Origin: Siphonodentalium dalli
Taxonomy: Eukaryota > Mollusca > Scaphopoda > Gadilida > Siphonodentaliidae
Direction: 5' to 3'
DNA length: 64,000 nucleotides
Assembly: GCA_032622095.1 (NCBI GenBank)
Contig: CP136065.1
Location: forward strand, 243,411,474 to 243,475,473
The notes under the pieces were generated by a model. It did no database searches and was not told where the DNA came from. It saw nothing but the letters and a program-made list of their open reading frames with translations. The translations under genes were made by a program, and so were the position numbers. This document shows, piece after piece, positions 35,437-47,449 of this stretch (positions are counted from its first letter, which is position 1; every line of letters begins with the position of its first letter).

Positions 35437-35548
35437 ATTTATAGGCCTGATAAAACCACGGAATGTCCCCCATTTCACATAGTTAATCATGTTTGTGCAT
35501 GAGACCCGTTTACCAACCAACAACATAATGGTAAAGTGGCATGAAACC

Positions 35549-36606
35549 TAGGGGTGCCACGATTAATTGTATAATCGATGAACTGTTGATAAAGCCGATA
35601 ATTGATTATCATTTCCATCGCCGATTAATATGCCTTATTTATTTCGGACGTCGGAAAAGGCCAGGTATTATTGAATACCGTGTTTGTTTTATACAGTTTA
35701 ATCTACAACCGAGGGGTTAAAGGTACTCAACCCGTAAAGAGGGTCCCCATCTCAACAGATTCCAACAACAACAATCCGATCGGAGGGTCCTATATTACTA
35801 TTTCTTTGGCTTTGGGGGTAAAAAATATTTGATTCGAGTCGAGGAACCCATCAAACAAACCTCAGAGTTATTAGATATTGATTTTAGAAATTTGTTATAA
35901 ACTCGAGATGCGTACTACTAACTGCCGTAATCTGCTCTGGATGTGTTCTCCAAATCTATTCAAACAGACAAGGATGGATAACTCTAAAATCAAGTGGTAA
36001 TTTTAACGTAATTTTGACTGAGTTCTGGGCCAGATAGTATTCCCGATAATGAAAAATAATAGATTTCTAAAATCGATATCTAACAAATCTGAGCTTTGAT
36101 GGGTGACTTCCTCGACTCGAATCAAATATTTTTTACCCCCGAAGCCATTGAAATAGTAATTGAGAGGAGTTTTATCGGGTTGAGTACCTTTAACAACCTT
36201 TGATCGCATATCAAAGAGATTCCGACAACATGCATACTACTAATATGTGCTGCAAACAGTCGCCAGTTCATTTGATGATGCAACATGGTTACTTTTCGGG
36301 TCGTTGTATATTCTACAAATTGGCGGCACTACAGCTTTGAACTTATGGCGACATCATTGTATATTTCTACTGGTATTGAAGACATTGTGCTCATTAGTCA
36401 TTACCGGTGGCTTAAGATGCACTTTATTAACATAAAAAATACATCAGCCATGCCTCAATCAACCAGCAACAGCAGTTAACCATCAACCAGCCAATAGGTC
36501 ATATTACAGAATACTGCCACTGATGTTATTAATATTAGGTATGATTAATCGCTTATAGTCGATTATTGACAACCGATTATCAAAATCAATAATCGTGGCA
36601 CCTCTA
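35549..36606. mobile_element. hAT element (taggggtgccacg ends) carrying a nested TTAA element
   Basis: Ends 'taggggtgccacgatt' and 'aatcgtggcacctcta'. Flanks atgaaacc (35,541-35,548) and atgaaagt (36,607-36,614) match at 6 of 8 bases, consistent with an old hAT duplication. 'cgattattgac' type repeats adjoin both ends. The TTAA element at 35,721-36,189 lies inside. No transposase motif was recognised in the remaining sequence. Confidence 0.75.
35721..36189. mobile_element. TTAA-flanked element, aggtactcaa family, nested
   Basis: TTAA at 35,717-35,720 and 36,190-36,193. Ends 'aggtactcaacccg' and 'cgggttgagtacct'. It shares its inner blocks with 24,279-24,710. Confidence 0.85.
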
Positions 36607-36609
36607 ATG

Positions 36610-38690
36610 AAAGTGCATTTATTTTAGTCAACTTGTCGGCTGTTTTATATATATTGTGAAATATGCTATTTAACTCTTTCACCACGGAATTTACAGAGGT
36701 AAATTATCCAGGACACCGTGTTTACAGCAGTTTATATGGAACTTCTTTGTCTCACATGTGGGGCATTCATACTGGTATTTATAGATGTGGTAGGTATGGA
36801 CACCCATATATTGTCATGACCAGTGAAAACTGCCCATCAATTTGCACTACCAGCCGATGGATGACATCATATAATTGTGATTAATCCACAGCTGCCATGT
36901 TTCCTATTGTTCTCCCTTGTACATTATCTAAACTATACATGTACCCCGCTACCAACAATAGCTGGTGATTATTTTAACAATAACCGGGAAATATTAAAAT
37001 ATTCCCCAGTTATTGTTAAGATAATCACCAGCTATTGTAAGCCTGAATGCCCTATCCACTAACTATCAGTAACACGCTTCAAACAAGAGGTTATGTCCCG
37101 GTGTCTAGGGTTTAGATGTTGAATTGGCCGTGTCGGGAACATTGATAACAATAACTGGTTCATAGATCTTCATAACTTTATATATGTATAAGTCTTTCTC
37201 TATAAGCACAGTACATAGGCGGAAGAACAGAGGTATTGGTATAGTAGCAAGGTTGTCGGATAAGTGAAGCTCCCGCTTCAGAGCACGGGTAGTTATTCCA
37301 ACCTCTGGTGTATCATGCCTCTTAAATAAGGTCCGAGATACATGATACACTTGGATATGACGTGTATCACTATATACTGTCTTATAGAATGATACTGGCT
37401 TTATCCACCCTAACTTATACAATGGTTGCTACCAGTCATAACCACTTAAGAATGTGATCTTATTAATTATGCGTGTGTGTTTCTACACTATATAATTTGT
37501 CTTCTATGTATTGTGCTTATCTATACAATTAACCCTAGCAGTTACAATCACTGGGGAAAGGAAGTTTATCCTAGATTCCAGGAACACATATAACAACACA
37601 TAACTATCGTATGTACTATCGGACAGTTACATAATACAGCACGAAGAGCAGAATTATATGACAACAATCAGTGGATTTAATTCGGTATACCAGGCACATT
37701 GGCTACGACATCATTATTATTATGCACAAGTACATGTATCACAAAAATCCACTCACTAATCCATGAGTAATACATTGAAAACAACTACAAAAGCTCATAA
37801 TTGATAATGCTCTTTATTGTATATCGTTTGGGGCGACCGCAGCATCATCCAATATCCAGGTGGAAACCACACGGTGGACTTAAATGCGAATATCTGGACC
37901 AAAAGCTATTATAATCTAATGGCGTTATGTTTAGTGATGATTTAGAAATCTCTTACTGAGCCCCGCCCCTCACACAAACCAACTACATATATCCGAAATC
38001 GGTAAATTGGATTTGCATCATGCCATTAGGTTAGATAGTTTTGGAATTACTGGCTCATCAAACAGTCGGAAATATAGTGAAATTTTGCACAGCTGCAAAA
38101 TATGGGGAATGTTGCACACTTAAATTCCCTGCAAAAACTTAGGGTCTCCAGATTCTTAACGGTGAAAAACCCACCCCGTGGTCACGTCCCTAAAACAACA
38201 GTAGTCGCCATGGCATTTCCTATGTTATGGGCAACATTTGAGTGGAATATCATTTATCATGGAACTTAATATATAGATATCAAGACAGGTATATTTAAAT
38301 TATTTTTGTTTACAAAATTATTGAGAGTTGAAAATTATTTGGCATTTAATATAACTTTGTTCACCATGCACCTACAGCTTTGTTCTCAGTTCTGTAAGAT
38401 GGAATTGTCCCCACATTTCTGTTATATCTCCCAATTGTATATATGTTCGGTTTATGGATCGATGTTTTACATGGCTTTCTCAATTCGATCTGACGTCAAT
38501 ACCTTCCACGTGATATTCAATCATTCATGCAAGAGCATATACTCCCGTTATCTCCACAATCAGCTAATTAAACTGACCAGCATTTATTCTCACTGATTAA
38601 TGACAACTCAGTGAGCGTTCATACATGGCTTTGACAACTCACGGCAGTATCAGATTGTATACGGCCATGGCTGGGCCAGGCAAGGCAAAG
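36610..38690. other. Intron sequence, no secure exon
   Basis: Within the C1-A2 intron. A clean 88-bp foldback lies at about 36,952-37,040 (acaatagctggtgattat and complement around 'taacaataac'). A 105-codon minus frame at 37,105-37,422 has ordinary-looking composition but no recognised motif, homologous block or splice support, so it is not called. Confidence 0.45.
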
Positions 38691-38697
38691 TTGTAGC

Positions 38698-39480
38698 TTT
38701 GAACATGACCATCACCGTGCCCTATAGGCGATGTCTAAAACGGGACGTATTGCCATTGAATGCACAGGGAAGTGGTGTCATTCGATCACTTGGGCTATAT
38801 GCTTAGCAACCATTGATACCATTAAATACAAACTACATGTAGGTTGAATCTTCTGACCTGATGTATCTCCAGTTTCACAATAGGGTATTGACTGCATAGA
38901 AAATGCCGTTTCTTAGCGCGGAATTATACGACGCTATAAGCTATAATTGCATTATACTTTCAGTTCCGGGTAGTTGCTTAGAAACCGTTACCAGGGAGTG
39001 ATCGTGTGGCAAAGTATACCGTTCTAAAAAAAATAAACAGTGGCCCATGGGAACATACCTGTAAAATTTCAGACATGTAGCACCATTTGAACATAACCAT
39101 CAGCATGTACATGCCAAGAATATCTAAATTGGGGCATAATACAATTGGATTCACAGCGCAATGGTGTCATTCGATCATTTGGGGTATTTGCTTAGCAACC
39201 GTTGCTACCCTTAAATACAAGTTAGGATCAGACTTCTGGCCAGATATATCTCAAATAGGGTGTTGACTGCATCAAAAACGCCATTTCCTTGGGCTGAATT
39301 ACGACCGTAAAAGCTATAATTGTATTTTACTTTCAATATCGGGTAGATGCCTAGCATCCGTTACCAGGGAGTGACCACGTGGCAATGTAACCAGATCGTA
39401 AAATAATCAGTGGTCCATGGGGAACATACATCTAAAGTTTCAGAAATGTGACACCACTTGAACATAAACAACACCATACA
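38698..39480. repeat. About 375-bp tandem duplication, two copies
   Basis: Both copies contain 'tggtgtcattcgatca', 'gcttagcaacc.ttg', 'agggt.ttgactgcat', 'aaccgttaccagggagtga' and 'ttgaacata.'. The copies are clearly diverged. Confidence 0.75.
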
Positions 39481-39549
39481 TCTAAACACTGGCCACAATA
39501 TAAAAAATACCACTGGGAGCCCAGGGTCAGAGTGTCGATCGTTGTGGGG

Positions 39550-39890
39550 AGCCAGGGTTCAAAGGATTCAATAAGAAGTATTCTTATTGCCCTTAAGCAC
39601 AATAAGAAATATTCTTTCTTATTGCGCTTAAGCGCAATAAGGAATATTCTTATCAATAAGAGCTAATTGCGCATAAGCGCAATAAGGAATCCATTATTGC
39701 GCTTAAGTGCAATAAGGGAAGATCTAATTGAGCTTAAGCGCAATAAGAATATTCCTTATTGCGCTTAAGCGCAATAAGATATTCTTTATTGTGCTTAAGT
39801 GAAATAAGGAATTTCCTTATTGCGCTTAAGCGCAATTAGATATCTTCACAATAAGGGATTCCTTATTGCGCTTAAGCTCAATTATTTATT
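39550..39890. repeat. Cluster of attgcgcttaagcgcaat palindromes
   Basis: At least eight exact or near copies of 'attgcgcttaagcgcaat', a perfect palindrome around CTTAAG, occur in 340 bp, joined by 'aaggaatattc' spacers that also pair. The stretch could form many alternative hairpins. Its frames are artefacts. Confidence 0.9.
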
Positions 39891-40107
39891 AAATGTAAAT
39901 TTGGCTTCCCATAAGTTTGAGATCATTTGTGAACCTTTAGCTTTTTTTAATGAATTGTCTCAATGTGATGCTGGAAGCATTTTCCATATTTGGTTTAAAT
40001 CTTAATGGTAGAATATTATGGAAGGGCCCAGTTCAACTCCAATGAAACATTAGCGACTTATGGAGTTGTTATTTAACTACTATTGTGATCCAAACAAGCA
40101 GTCGCAG

Positions 40108-40712
40108 ACGGCGGTATCCCCCGGCCGAATTCTGCAGTTGGGGAAGTGCATTCTCAATAATGTTTGCGTTCTCAGTATGTGCTAAACAAGACGTGGGATT
40201 TTGTCAAAAAGACTGGCTTGCGAACTCATTTTAGGACTGGTCATGGGAACGAATATACCAAAAATCCGTTGACATTTGTGGAAATTAGCCCTGTGACGTT
40301 GTCCATTTGCACCAAAAATAATAAACAAAGTCCAATAACTCTGGTGAAAATATCCGGCCGGACCTGGTTTGCGAACTCGTTCTAGATACTGGTCATGTGA
40401 ACTTATATACCAAAAATCATTGAAATCCGTTAACATTTGTGGAAATGAGCCCTGTGATGTCGTCGATTTGCTATTTGGTAAATTCGACAAAAATAATAAA
40501 CAAAGTCCAATAACTCCTGTAAAAATATCCGGACGGACCTGGCTTGCGAACTCATTCTAGGTAATGGTCAGATGACCTCATATACCAAAACTTTTCGAAA
40601 TCCATTGATATTTGTTCAAGTTATGACTCTTACAAATTTGGGACGGACGGCTAGACAGACGGACGGAACCCATTCCTATATCCCCCGCAAATTTCATTTT
40701 GCGGGGGATAAT
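40108..40712. repeat. gacggacgg-ending repeat element with hairpin end
   Basis: Starts near 'tatcccccg'. It has about 150-bp units ('ccaataactc.tgt.aaaata', 'cggacctgg.ttgcgaactc', 'atataccaaaa'), then 'gggacggacggctagacaga' and the closing hairpin 'tcccccgcaaatt' / 'attttgcggggga' at about 40,680-40,709. Confidence 0.75.
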
Positions 40713-40865
40713 AAACATACCCCTACATTATAAATCACACCCCTACATTATGAATCACACCCCTACATTATAAATCACACCCCTACATAAATAAATCACA
40801 CCCCTAAAGTGCTTATTTGGGCCCCTACTATCATTATTTTTGTAAAAATAATCACACCCCTGCAG
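40713..40865. repeat. 18-bp tandem repeat
   Basis: About six copies of 'cacccctacattataaat', the later ones degenerate. Confidence 0.8.
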
Positions 40866-41160
40866 TGCTTATTTGAACCCTACATTTATTCATTTCTGGG
40901 GGTCTGATATGCAAAAATTCTTTCATTTTCTCTTCAGTTTCGGCCTTTTTAATCTTTTATAGCCTACTTAATTAAAGATTACCATCTTCTGTGTTAGTGA
41001 AGTCCAATGGCATGGTTATCTTCTTACTCTAATTGGTGATTATTTGGTATTTCATAATAGTCGGGTACCTGGGAGTCAACATCCTTTCAGGATTCATATA
41101 ACGTATCATCATATTGACTGGATTCACTTCCAAACACATACATCATTTCAATGTACAGTT

Positions 41161-41333
41161 ATATATGTCATCAACGTCGTTTTTCGGTTGATCTATGAGC
41201 GTATAGACCGATCAGTAGACGAATAACATACTGTATAGTTCCGCGAAGCGGATTATACTAAGTATGTTATTGGTCTACTGATCGGTCTGTACGCTCATAG
41301 ATCAACCGAAAAACGACGTTGATGGCGTATAAT
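41161..41333. mobile_element. Foldback MITE with about 70-bp arms
   Basis: 'tatgtcatcaacgtcgtttt' and the following 'cggttgatctatgagcgta', 'agaccgatcagtagac' are repeated in inverted order on the right. The loop is about 30 bases ('gttccgcgaagcgg'). Confidence 0.85.
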
Positions 41334-41339
41334 TACAAC

Positions 41340-42470
41340 TATAACACTTTATTTTCAGCTATCTACTATTAATCCATCTCAGAAAATTAATTGCCAAAAC
41401 ATGATTTTCCGTTGGACGATCTCAAAATTTGGTTGATGGGCCGAAAATAAATTGGCCGAAATTGTCAACGAGCAACTTCGTCAAGCAAACTTTCAGAAAA
41501 TAAATATTTACACTTCAACTTCAATGTTCAGCAATGAACAATCCATTATAAAAAAGCATTACTTGTTTGGCTACGATTTACGTTTAAAATGACTCAACAA
41601 CAACCCAATAATTATCAACACACACAGAGTCGAATCCGCGATCTCCGGTAAAATTATTAACTCCAGACCAGTCCAGACTCCAGTCCGATCATGGCCGATG
41701 TAATTTGTAAACAAATGCCCTGATCATATCTAATGTGCTCGTGACAAATGTCATGTCATTAGCATTGTAATAAAGCTGAAAAATGTTAAAAGGGTTGTAA
41801 TTGGGTAACACATTTTATTTATTTACAATAAATTTTGCCATGTTGATCAGCCTGATTTATGATAAGTTGTGTTCACAGCAGTAACTATACACGTTGTCAT
41901 AGACGCTTTTTCGAAAATTAGACAAATAAAAAACGCGGCACGAACTTTGAGTGTTCAATCGAACTTTACAAAAACATGAATACGGCTGAAATGAACAGAC
42001 ATAAGTATAGTATAGTGTAGATAAGAAGCAGAGACATAGAATATAGACATAGACTACTTGTTCAATGTTTCTAACATTGAGTTTTCGAGTTGTTTTTTCA
42101 CTGAAATTCTCGTTCCGCGCTTTCGCGTCATCCGGGGACGTCGTGTGGGGCGATGGTAATAGACTCGCCCAAATTTCTTAAAGTGTCACTACGCGATGTG
42201 ACTCGTCTACTGCAAAGTCTATGCACTGATAGACGCAGGTCACGCGGTAGCCTCTCGACCAATCAAATGCCCGCATTTCGACGAAAACGAAAGTAGTTGT
42301 TATTATATTCTAATGATGTATGCTGTGTGTGTCTATCAGTTTCAGTTTTTTCAACCCTACTTTTATTCCGCCCAATACTCTTATTTAATTCTGTGATATT
42401 TTCCACCCCCTACTTTTATTCCGCACCCTTCTTTTAATTGGATCGCGAGAGTACCTCCTACTCTATCTGT
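41340..42470. other. Intron sequence, no exon found
   Basis: Mostly AT-rich. A GC-richer part at 42,110-42,290 holds no open frame. A short duplicated 'ctacttttattccgc' lies at about 42,357 and 42,411. Confidence 0.4.
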
Positions 42471-42473
42471 GAA

Positions 42474-42727
42474 CAAGCCTTGAAATAGTGTGTCTGTCAT
42501 TTGCAGAATGAGGTCCCCAGAGGGTGAATTTAGTGATGCTACCCCGCATAGTGGGCTAGCATCACCAAATTCACCCTCTGGGGACCTCATTCTGCTTCAA
42601 TCTCCACAGAATGAGGTTCCCAGAGGGTGAATTTGGTGATGCTAGCCCGCTATGCGGGGTAGCATCACTAAATTCACCCTCTGAGAACCTCATTCTGCAA
42701 ATGACAGACACACTATTTCAAGGCTTG
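42474..42727. mobile_element. 254-bp hAT-type MITE, intact
   Basis: Ends 'caagccttgaaatagtg' and 'cactatttcaaggcttg', with the perfect duplication tctgtgaa (42,466-42,473 and 42,728-42,735). It lies 91 bp downstream of the exon C1 donor. Confidence 0.92.
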
Positions 42728-42817
42728 TCTGTGAAAACAATTATCAGGAAACCCACAAATAAAGAAAAAGTGGCCAATTGATCTCTTGAGTGTTTGGATA
42801 TCTATTTGAGTACTTAC

Positions 42818-43084
42818 TCGACCAATCGTATGACCTTTATGATGGTTTAAAGGAGAAATGTCAACTTCAAAACATCTGTCAGAATCCATCTCTTCTGATG
42901 TATAGCTATATAATTTATTGAGAACTGCATTGCTGAACTCAGTCCGTGATAGAGCATCACTAGGATGCCACTTCAAAGTTGGAAATCTGATCATTTCTCT
43001 GATAACAACCTTAGCAGGACATCCAACTTTCTTGGATGTTTTGTCAAATTCTTTACTTCTTTCTCTATAATTCAAGGCATCTGT
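42818..43084 (-). CDS. Exon C1 of the duplicated-module gene
   Basis: Acceptor 'cctcatttccag' and donor 'cga|gtaagt' enclose 89 codons, phase 0 at both ends. Key blocks are 'KKVGCPAKVVIREMIRFP', 'YTSEEMDSDRCFEVDISP' and 'HHKGHTIG'. The paralogous exon C2 is nine codons shorter near the start. The CPAK...E...FP core and the terminal histidine cluster are what suggest a CARF/ALS2CR8-like domain (tentative). No D or E exon was found between here and A2, and the C1-A2 phases are compatible, so a fused transcript is the simpler reading. The open frame extends past both splice sites by chance. Confidence 0.82.
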
Positions 43085-43309
43085 CTGGAAATGAGGGCAC
43101 ACAATGTTGATTATCTGTTTCTTAGACACATATTTTCAAAATGGGCAGGCATGTTTATATATTTATTTTTACATGTAAAATTACCGGGCAGGTTCTTGAT
43201 ATATCAACTTCTTATTCCCTTTTTTTACGACAAAATTTCCCATTTTTTTATATGGTTATTACCGAATTATCCATAAAAAATCCTGTGTGATGTGAAAAAT
43301 AACTTTTAA

Positions 43310-43558
43310 CTCTTTCATGACTGGAGCTTCTTGAAAATTTTCAAAATCCCTGTGCCAATGAATTCTCTTATATATGGGAGCCTTACATATTATTAAGAGA
43401 ATGCATTGGCCTAACTATATGTACCTTGACCTTGTAAGCCTGTGCATTCTCTTATACACGTATGTGCGAGGCTCCCTATGGGAGACTCAAATATATAAGA
43501 TAATGCACTGGCACATGGTGTTTAATGCTTCACCAGTGCAGCTCCTGTCATGAAAGGA
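43310..43558. mobile_element. TTAA hairpin MITE, second family
   Basis: TTAA at 43,306-43,309 and 43,559-43,562. Ends 'ctctttcatgactggagc' and 'gctcctgtcatgaaagga'. Two hairpins with several mismatches. Confidence 0.85.
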
Positions 43559-43618
43559 TTAATGTAAGAATCTAATACTATTGTACAACCCAAAGACATA
43601 CAAATTAAAGGTACTCAA

Positions 43619-44049
43619 TCCGATTCGATGGTCCCCATATCATCAAATTCCAACAACAAATTTTTTTTTGGATGCCACTTCAGTTATCAGAATTGATTAA
43701 TTGCCCAAAAATAATCCAAACCACAGTCAACTATAGTATAAAATTGATCAAAACCTGTTATTTTATCAACATTATGTTCAATGAAATTTTGCCGATTTGT
43801 CAAATATCTGACACAAAAAAAAAACTTTTTGAGTTATCCATCTTCATTCGCAATTTGGTCTGAGACAATCCTCTCATCGACTTTTACTGGGTACTAAATA
43901 TTCCAGGTGGTGAAAAATAATAGATTTTAAAAATCGATATATGATCACTCTGAGCTTTGATGGGTGGGTTCCTCGACTCGAATCAAATATTTTTTACCCC
44001 CAAAGCCAAATAAATATTAATTGAGGGGTGCTTAATCAGATTGAGTACC
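43619..44049. mobile_element. TTAA-flanked element, aggtactcaa family
   Basis: TTAA at 43,615-43,618. The right end 'attgagtacct' is followed by 'taaa', so the right TTAA shares its T with the end. It carries the family blocks 'gagctttgatgggt' and 'cctcgactcgaatcaaatat'. Confidence 0.8.
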
Positions 44050-44133
44050 TTAAACTAAGGCCACAACAATAAAATAGCCTGGTTTATGAACATTTGGGTT
44101 GAAAAAAGTGGAGACAGGAGGTTAAAACAAATA

Positions 44134-44440
44134 AAAGGTCAGCTGACCTCAGTGTCCCCCGAAAAAGTGGCAAGTCGATGCCGCTTTGTTTAAGAAATTT
44201 TGTTGTTGAAATTTTCTAAGTCGAAAAGGGTTAATAACTCTGTCAAAAAAAAAAATTTCCTTCATCTATATACATGTTGCACATCTTCAATATATGGGCA
44301 ACAATATTCTGAAGTTTCAAATCTCTGGGATGAAATCTGTAGGAGGAGATGATTACACCATGAAGGTACTCAAAAGTGTGACGGACGGACGGATCCCGTT
44401 TCTATAGTCCCCCAAAAATAAATTTTTCGGGGGACAATAA
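44134..44440. repeat. Short member of the gacggacgg-ending family
   Basis: A 14-bp inverted pair, 'tgtcccccgaaaaa' (44,153-44,166) and 'tttttcgggggaca' (44,423-44,436). Before it is 'aaaaggtcagctgacc', and inside is 'gtgacggacggacgg'. Only one internal unit is present. Confidence 0.75.
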
Positions 44441-44740
44441 TTAATAAATATGTGCATTACCACAACAATTGACAACAAGTGAAAGTGTCCATGAATTTCA
44501 CAAGATTTTTTAATAGCGTAATTTCTACTCAAATTATAATGATAAACTGAGGTAGTTCTTCCTACAAAACTATATGAATAATGGAAATTAATGTGAATGT
44601 GAAAAAGAGACAATGTCAACAACTATTTTCTTCACCACTCTGACACTATGCCTCTAAATTTAATCCCAATGATTTTTTTTACATACTCACGAGTGTCTAA
44701 TAGTAGTACAGGTCAAATTAACAGGACAGGTCGATATAAT
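44441..44740. other. Intron sequence, nothing recognised
   Basis: The 89-codon minus frame at 44,353-44,622 overlaps the repeat and has no recognised motif. Confidence 0.4.
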
Positions 44741-44744
44741 ACAT

Positions 44745-46077
44745 ATATTCTCAAAATAAGTGTCCCTTCTAACACGGTCCTCAGCCATTAACAGCACAGT
44801 TGTAACGTCAATGCAACATGGTCATCCTGTTGATAACGCATTGAGTGTACATTAAGACCACGTTGAAATTCACCGGACAACGTTGAAGTTTAACGCGGAC
44901 TTCGTTGAAGTTACAACGCGGACAGCATTGAAGTTTAACACATTACCTTGGGAGTCAACGCAGCCATGTAATGTAAGCACTGAATTGCGTTAGCCGATTT
45001 TGTAGTATCTTTTAATTTTGTTTTATTTACGTTCACTTGAAAAATTCCCTGTTCTGTTGGATAAATATCAGACACCATTTAGGACAAAAATCATCCTGTG
45101 CCTGGTTGATAATATAAAAATATTTATGAGGAAGCATTGGAATGCCCAGACATGACAGAGAATCAACAACATACTAGCATCACCGCCCTAATTAAATGCC
45201 TAACACACTATCAAAGGAAGACACACCTGTGCATTGTTAGGAAGAAATTCAGAACGTCAATCTAATTGAGAGATGCCCACGTGTGTGCAGTACGCAACAG
45301 GGATTGAACATTTCAACCCAACACTCCAAATTGGCCATGTTGTCAATCAATATAAAAGACAAGTAGGAGTAGTCATCTTCATCAAATTGCCACATTGTAA
45401 TATAATATCTTTGCCCCAGAAAGCTACAGTATGGATGCAGAACGGTCTTTGACCTAAACTTCAAAAGACGAGACAATGTGACAACGTGAGCGCATGGTCA
45501 AATAGAACTTCACGATGGGAAGTTATGGTTTTTCATGAAAGGTCAACATGGCACCGATCTCTGAATAATATTTTTTTGAACTTTATGCATGTATATAATT
45601 ATGCGGATGAAAGGCTAATTAAAGTCAGAATAATCATCAAGTCCTGATATTCTTCAGCATGAAGAACAAATGGTGTTTATTTTATAATTATTGTTGGTTT
45701 ATTTAATATATGGTATACGTTGTATGAATAACGAGTCTGTGTCGCTTGGCGGACAAAATATGTCTGTAAGGCCATCATAAAGACATACCAACATATCACT
45801 GTTGGAATCCAAGGCACCGCTCGTTCTGTTTACGACCACCTACACCGTGTTATGTTTCGTTGGCGGTTATCTCGACTGCGTTTTGTTGCGCTGACGGTTA
45901 CACCGACCGCGTTATATTGTGATGACAGTTACCTGGACCGGGTTGAAAATTACAACCACGTTGGAGTAACATTACGACCACGTCGCATTAACACTAAAAC
46001 CGCGTTGATGGTCATATTTCAGCACGGTCTCAACGCGGCTCCAACGTGGTCGAGAAGGGCACTTATTTTGAGAATAT
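44745..46077. mobile_element. Non-autonomous element with subterminal repeats
   Basis: Ends 'atattctcaaaataagtg' and its complement (18 bp). Both subterminal zones are built of short 'acaaccacgttg' / 'aacgcgg' motifs in opposite orientation. The centre (45.0-45.8 kb) shows no transposase. A flanking duplication was not resolved. Confidence 0.65.
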
Positions 46078-46112
46078 GCATAGTACAGGGTGCATTGATA
46101 CATCCATAAAAA

Positions 46113-47106
46113 CAGGGATTTTTCTGCCTATTTTGGGAATGGGTCCGGGTCCGTTCGAATTGGGAAAAATGTGTCTTTCCAGACCAAAATTGGGAATTTT
46201 CCATGTTTTAGAAAAATTCAATTAATCACTGTTACACACAAGTAAATAGTACTAATACCGTAATTTTCGGTGTATAACGCTACTTAAACACAGGTAACTC
46301 AAAGATGGAGTAAAATCCCAGCCCATTGGGGTCCATTTCTCAGCCTCAGGTAAGTTGAAAATTCACAGATAACAACGGAAGGATTCAAGCCATCCACCAA
46401 ACTTCGACGGAAAAACGGTAATAATAGTGCGGGGGGGGGGGGGGGGGGGGGGGGGGGTGCGGTTCCAGCAAATGTTTATAAAATTAACAGTGAGGACAAG
46501 TTTTTTCTTCTCCGCAAGATTATATTTTTGTTTAAATGGAGCCCCACGCTGCCACAGTAAAAAATGTGTATTCCGGTAACCACATGGTGCGTCCCCCCTA
46601 ATAATGAGATAATCCTACTGAAAACGTGCGCAAACGTCATGGATACACGGCTTAATCGTAAACCGATGAGTCCACTTTTAACGGAATGCGGGGGGATGTG
46701 TATTCTGGAAGAACATGGTGCGTCCCCCTGATAATGAGATAATCCTAGCAACCACGTGCGCGAAAGTAATATATACTGGCTTACAAGTCGGATGCGGCCA
46801 CTTTCAAATGAATGCGGGGAGGTAAACACCTGGCTCGCCCTGCTATGTTTATTTGTGGGAATTCCTCTCAAGCGAGTGACGTATTTACTATAATAACTCA
46901 TTCGGCAAACCTCGTCAGATTCCGTCACGGCCCGCAGAGGTCACAGGTCGAGGAGTTCAGAATGTATAATAACTGTCAAACTTTGATAATTATTCAATAA
47001 ACCCGATGATATTATATACCTGCCTGCAATTGGGAATTTGGTGGTTGAAAATTGGGAATAAAGGTGCCTTTTTCCCATTGGGAATGGGGCCGTTTACCGG
47101 ACCCTG
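46113..47106. mobile_element. Candidate hAT-like element with inner duplication and poly-G
   Basis: Both ends combine 'cagggatt' / 'accctg' with 'cattgggaatggg' / 'gggaatgggtccgg' and 'ttgggaaaaa' boxes. No clean duplication flanks it. Inside are a G run at about 46,431-46,457 and two copies of a 125-bp unit (46,568-46,820; 'catggtgcgtccccc', 'aatgagataatcct'), which produce the 150-codon minus frame at 46,476-46,928. Confidence 0.4.
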
Positions 47107-47449
47107 AGGACACCTGAAAAAGTTCCAGATATCTGAATACTATAGCACATAGTTTGTTGTAAATGTTAGAGATACTAGAAAAGAGACACTGGTGAATATA
47201 AAGATAAATATTAACTGCAGTATATACTTCTATTTTTGAGCAGTTCATACTGAAAATTGAATAATCAGAGAATTGGACATGTCAAAAATTAATAAACGTA
47301 CAGGGCCAAACAAGGATTGTACAGGAGCGAATTTCATCCGGAAAAAATAAACGTACACGTATTACTATTAGGCAGTCGAGAGTAAACAAAACATAAAAAG
47401 TTTAATTTTTTTTTTACAATATTGAGATAATGGTTGTAGGAGTTCATAC

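Noticed and set aside
37105..37422. 105-codon minus frame in the C1-A2 intron
   Set aside because: Composition is reasonable but it has no motif, no paralogous copy and no splice support; it could be an old element fragment.
42818..43129. Full open frame taken as the C1 exon
   Set aside because: The stretch above 43,084 precedes a good acceptor, and the homologous exon C2 begins at the matching place; joining there keeps the frame.
46476..46928. 150-codon minus frame
   Set aside because: Built on a 125-bp duplication inside a candidate transposon, with no recognised domain.
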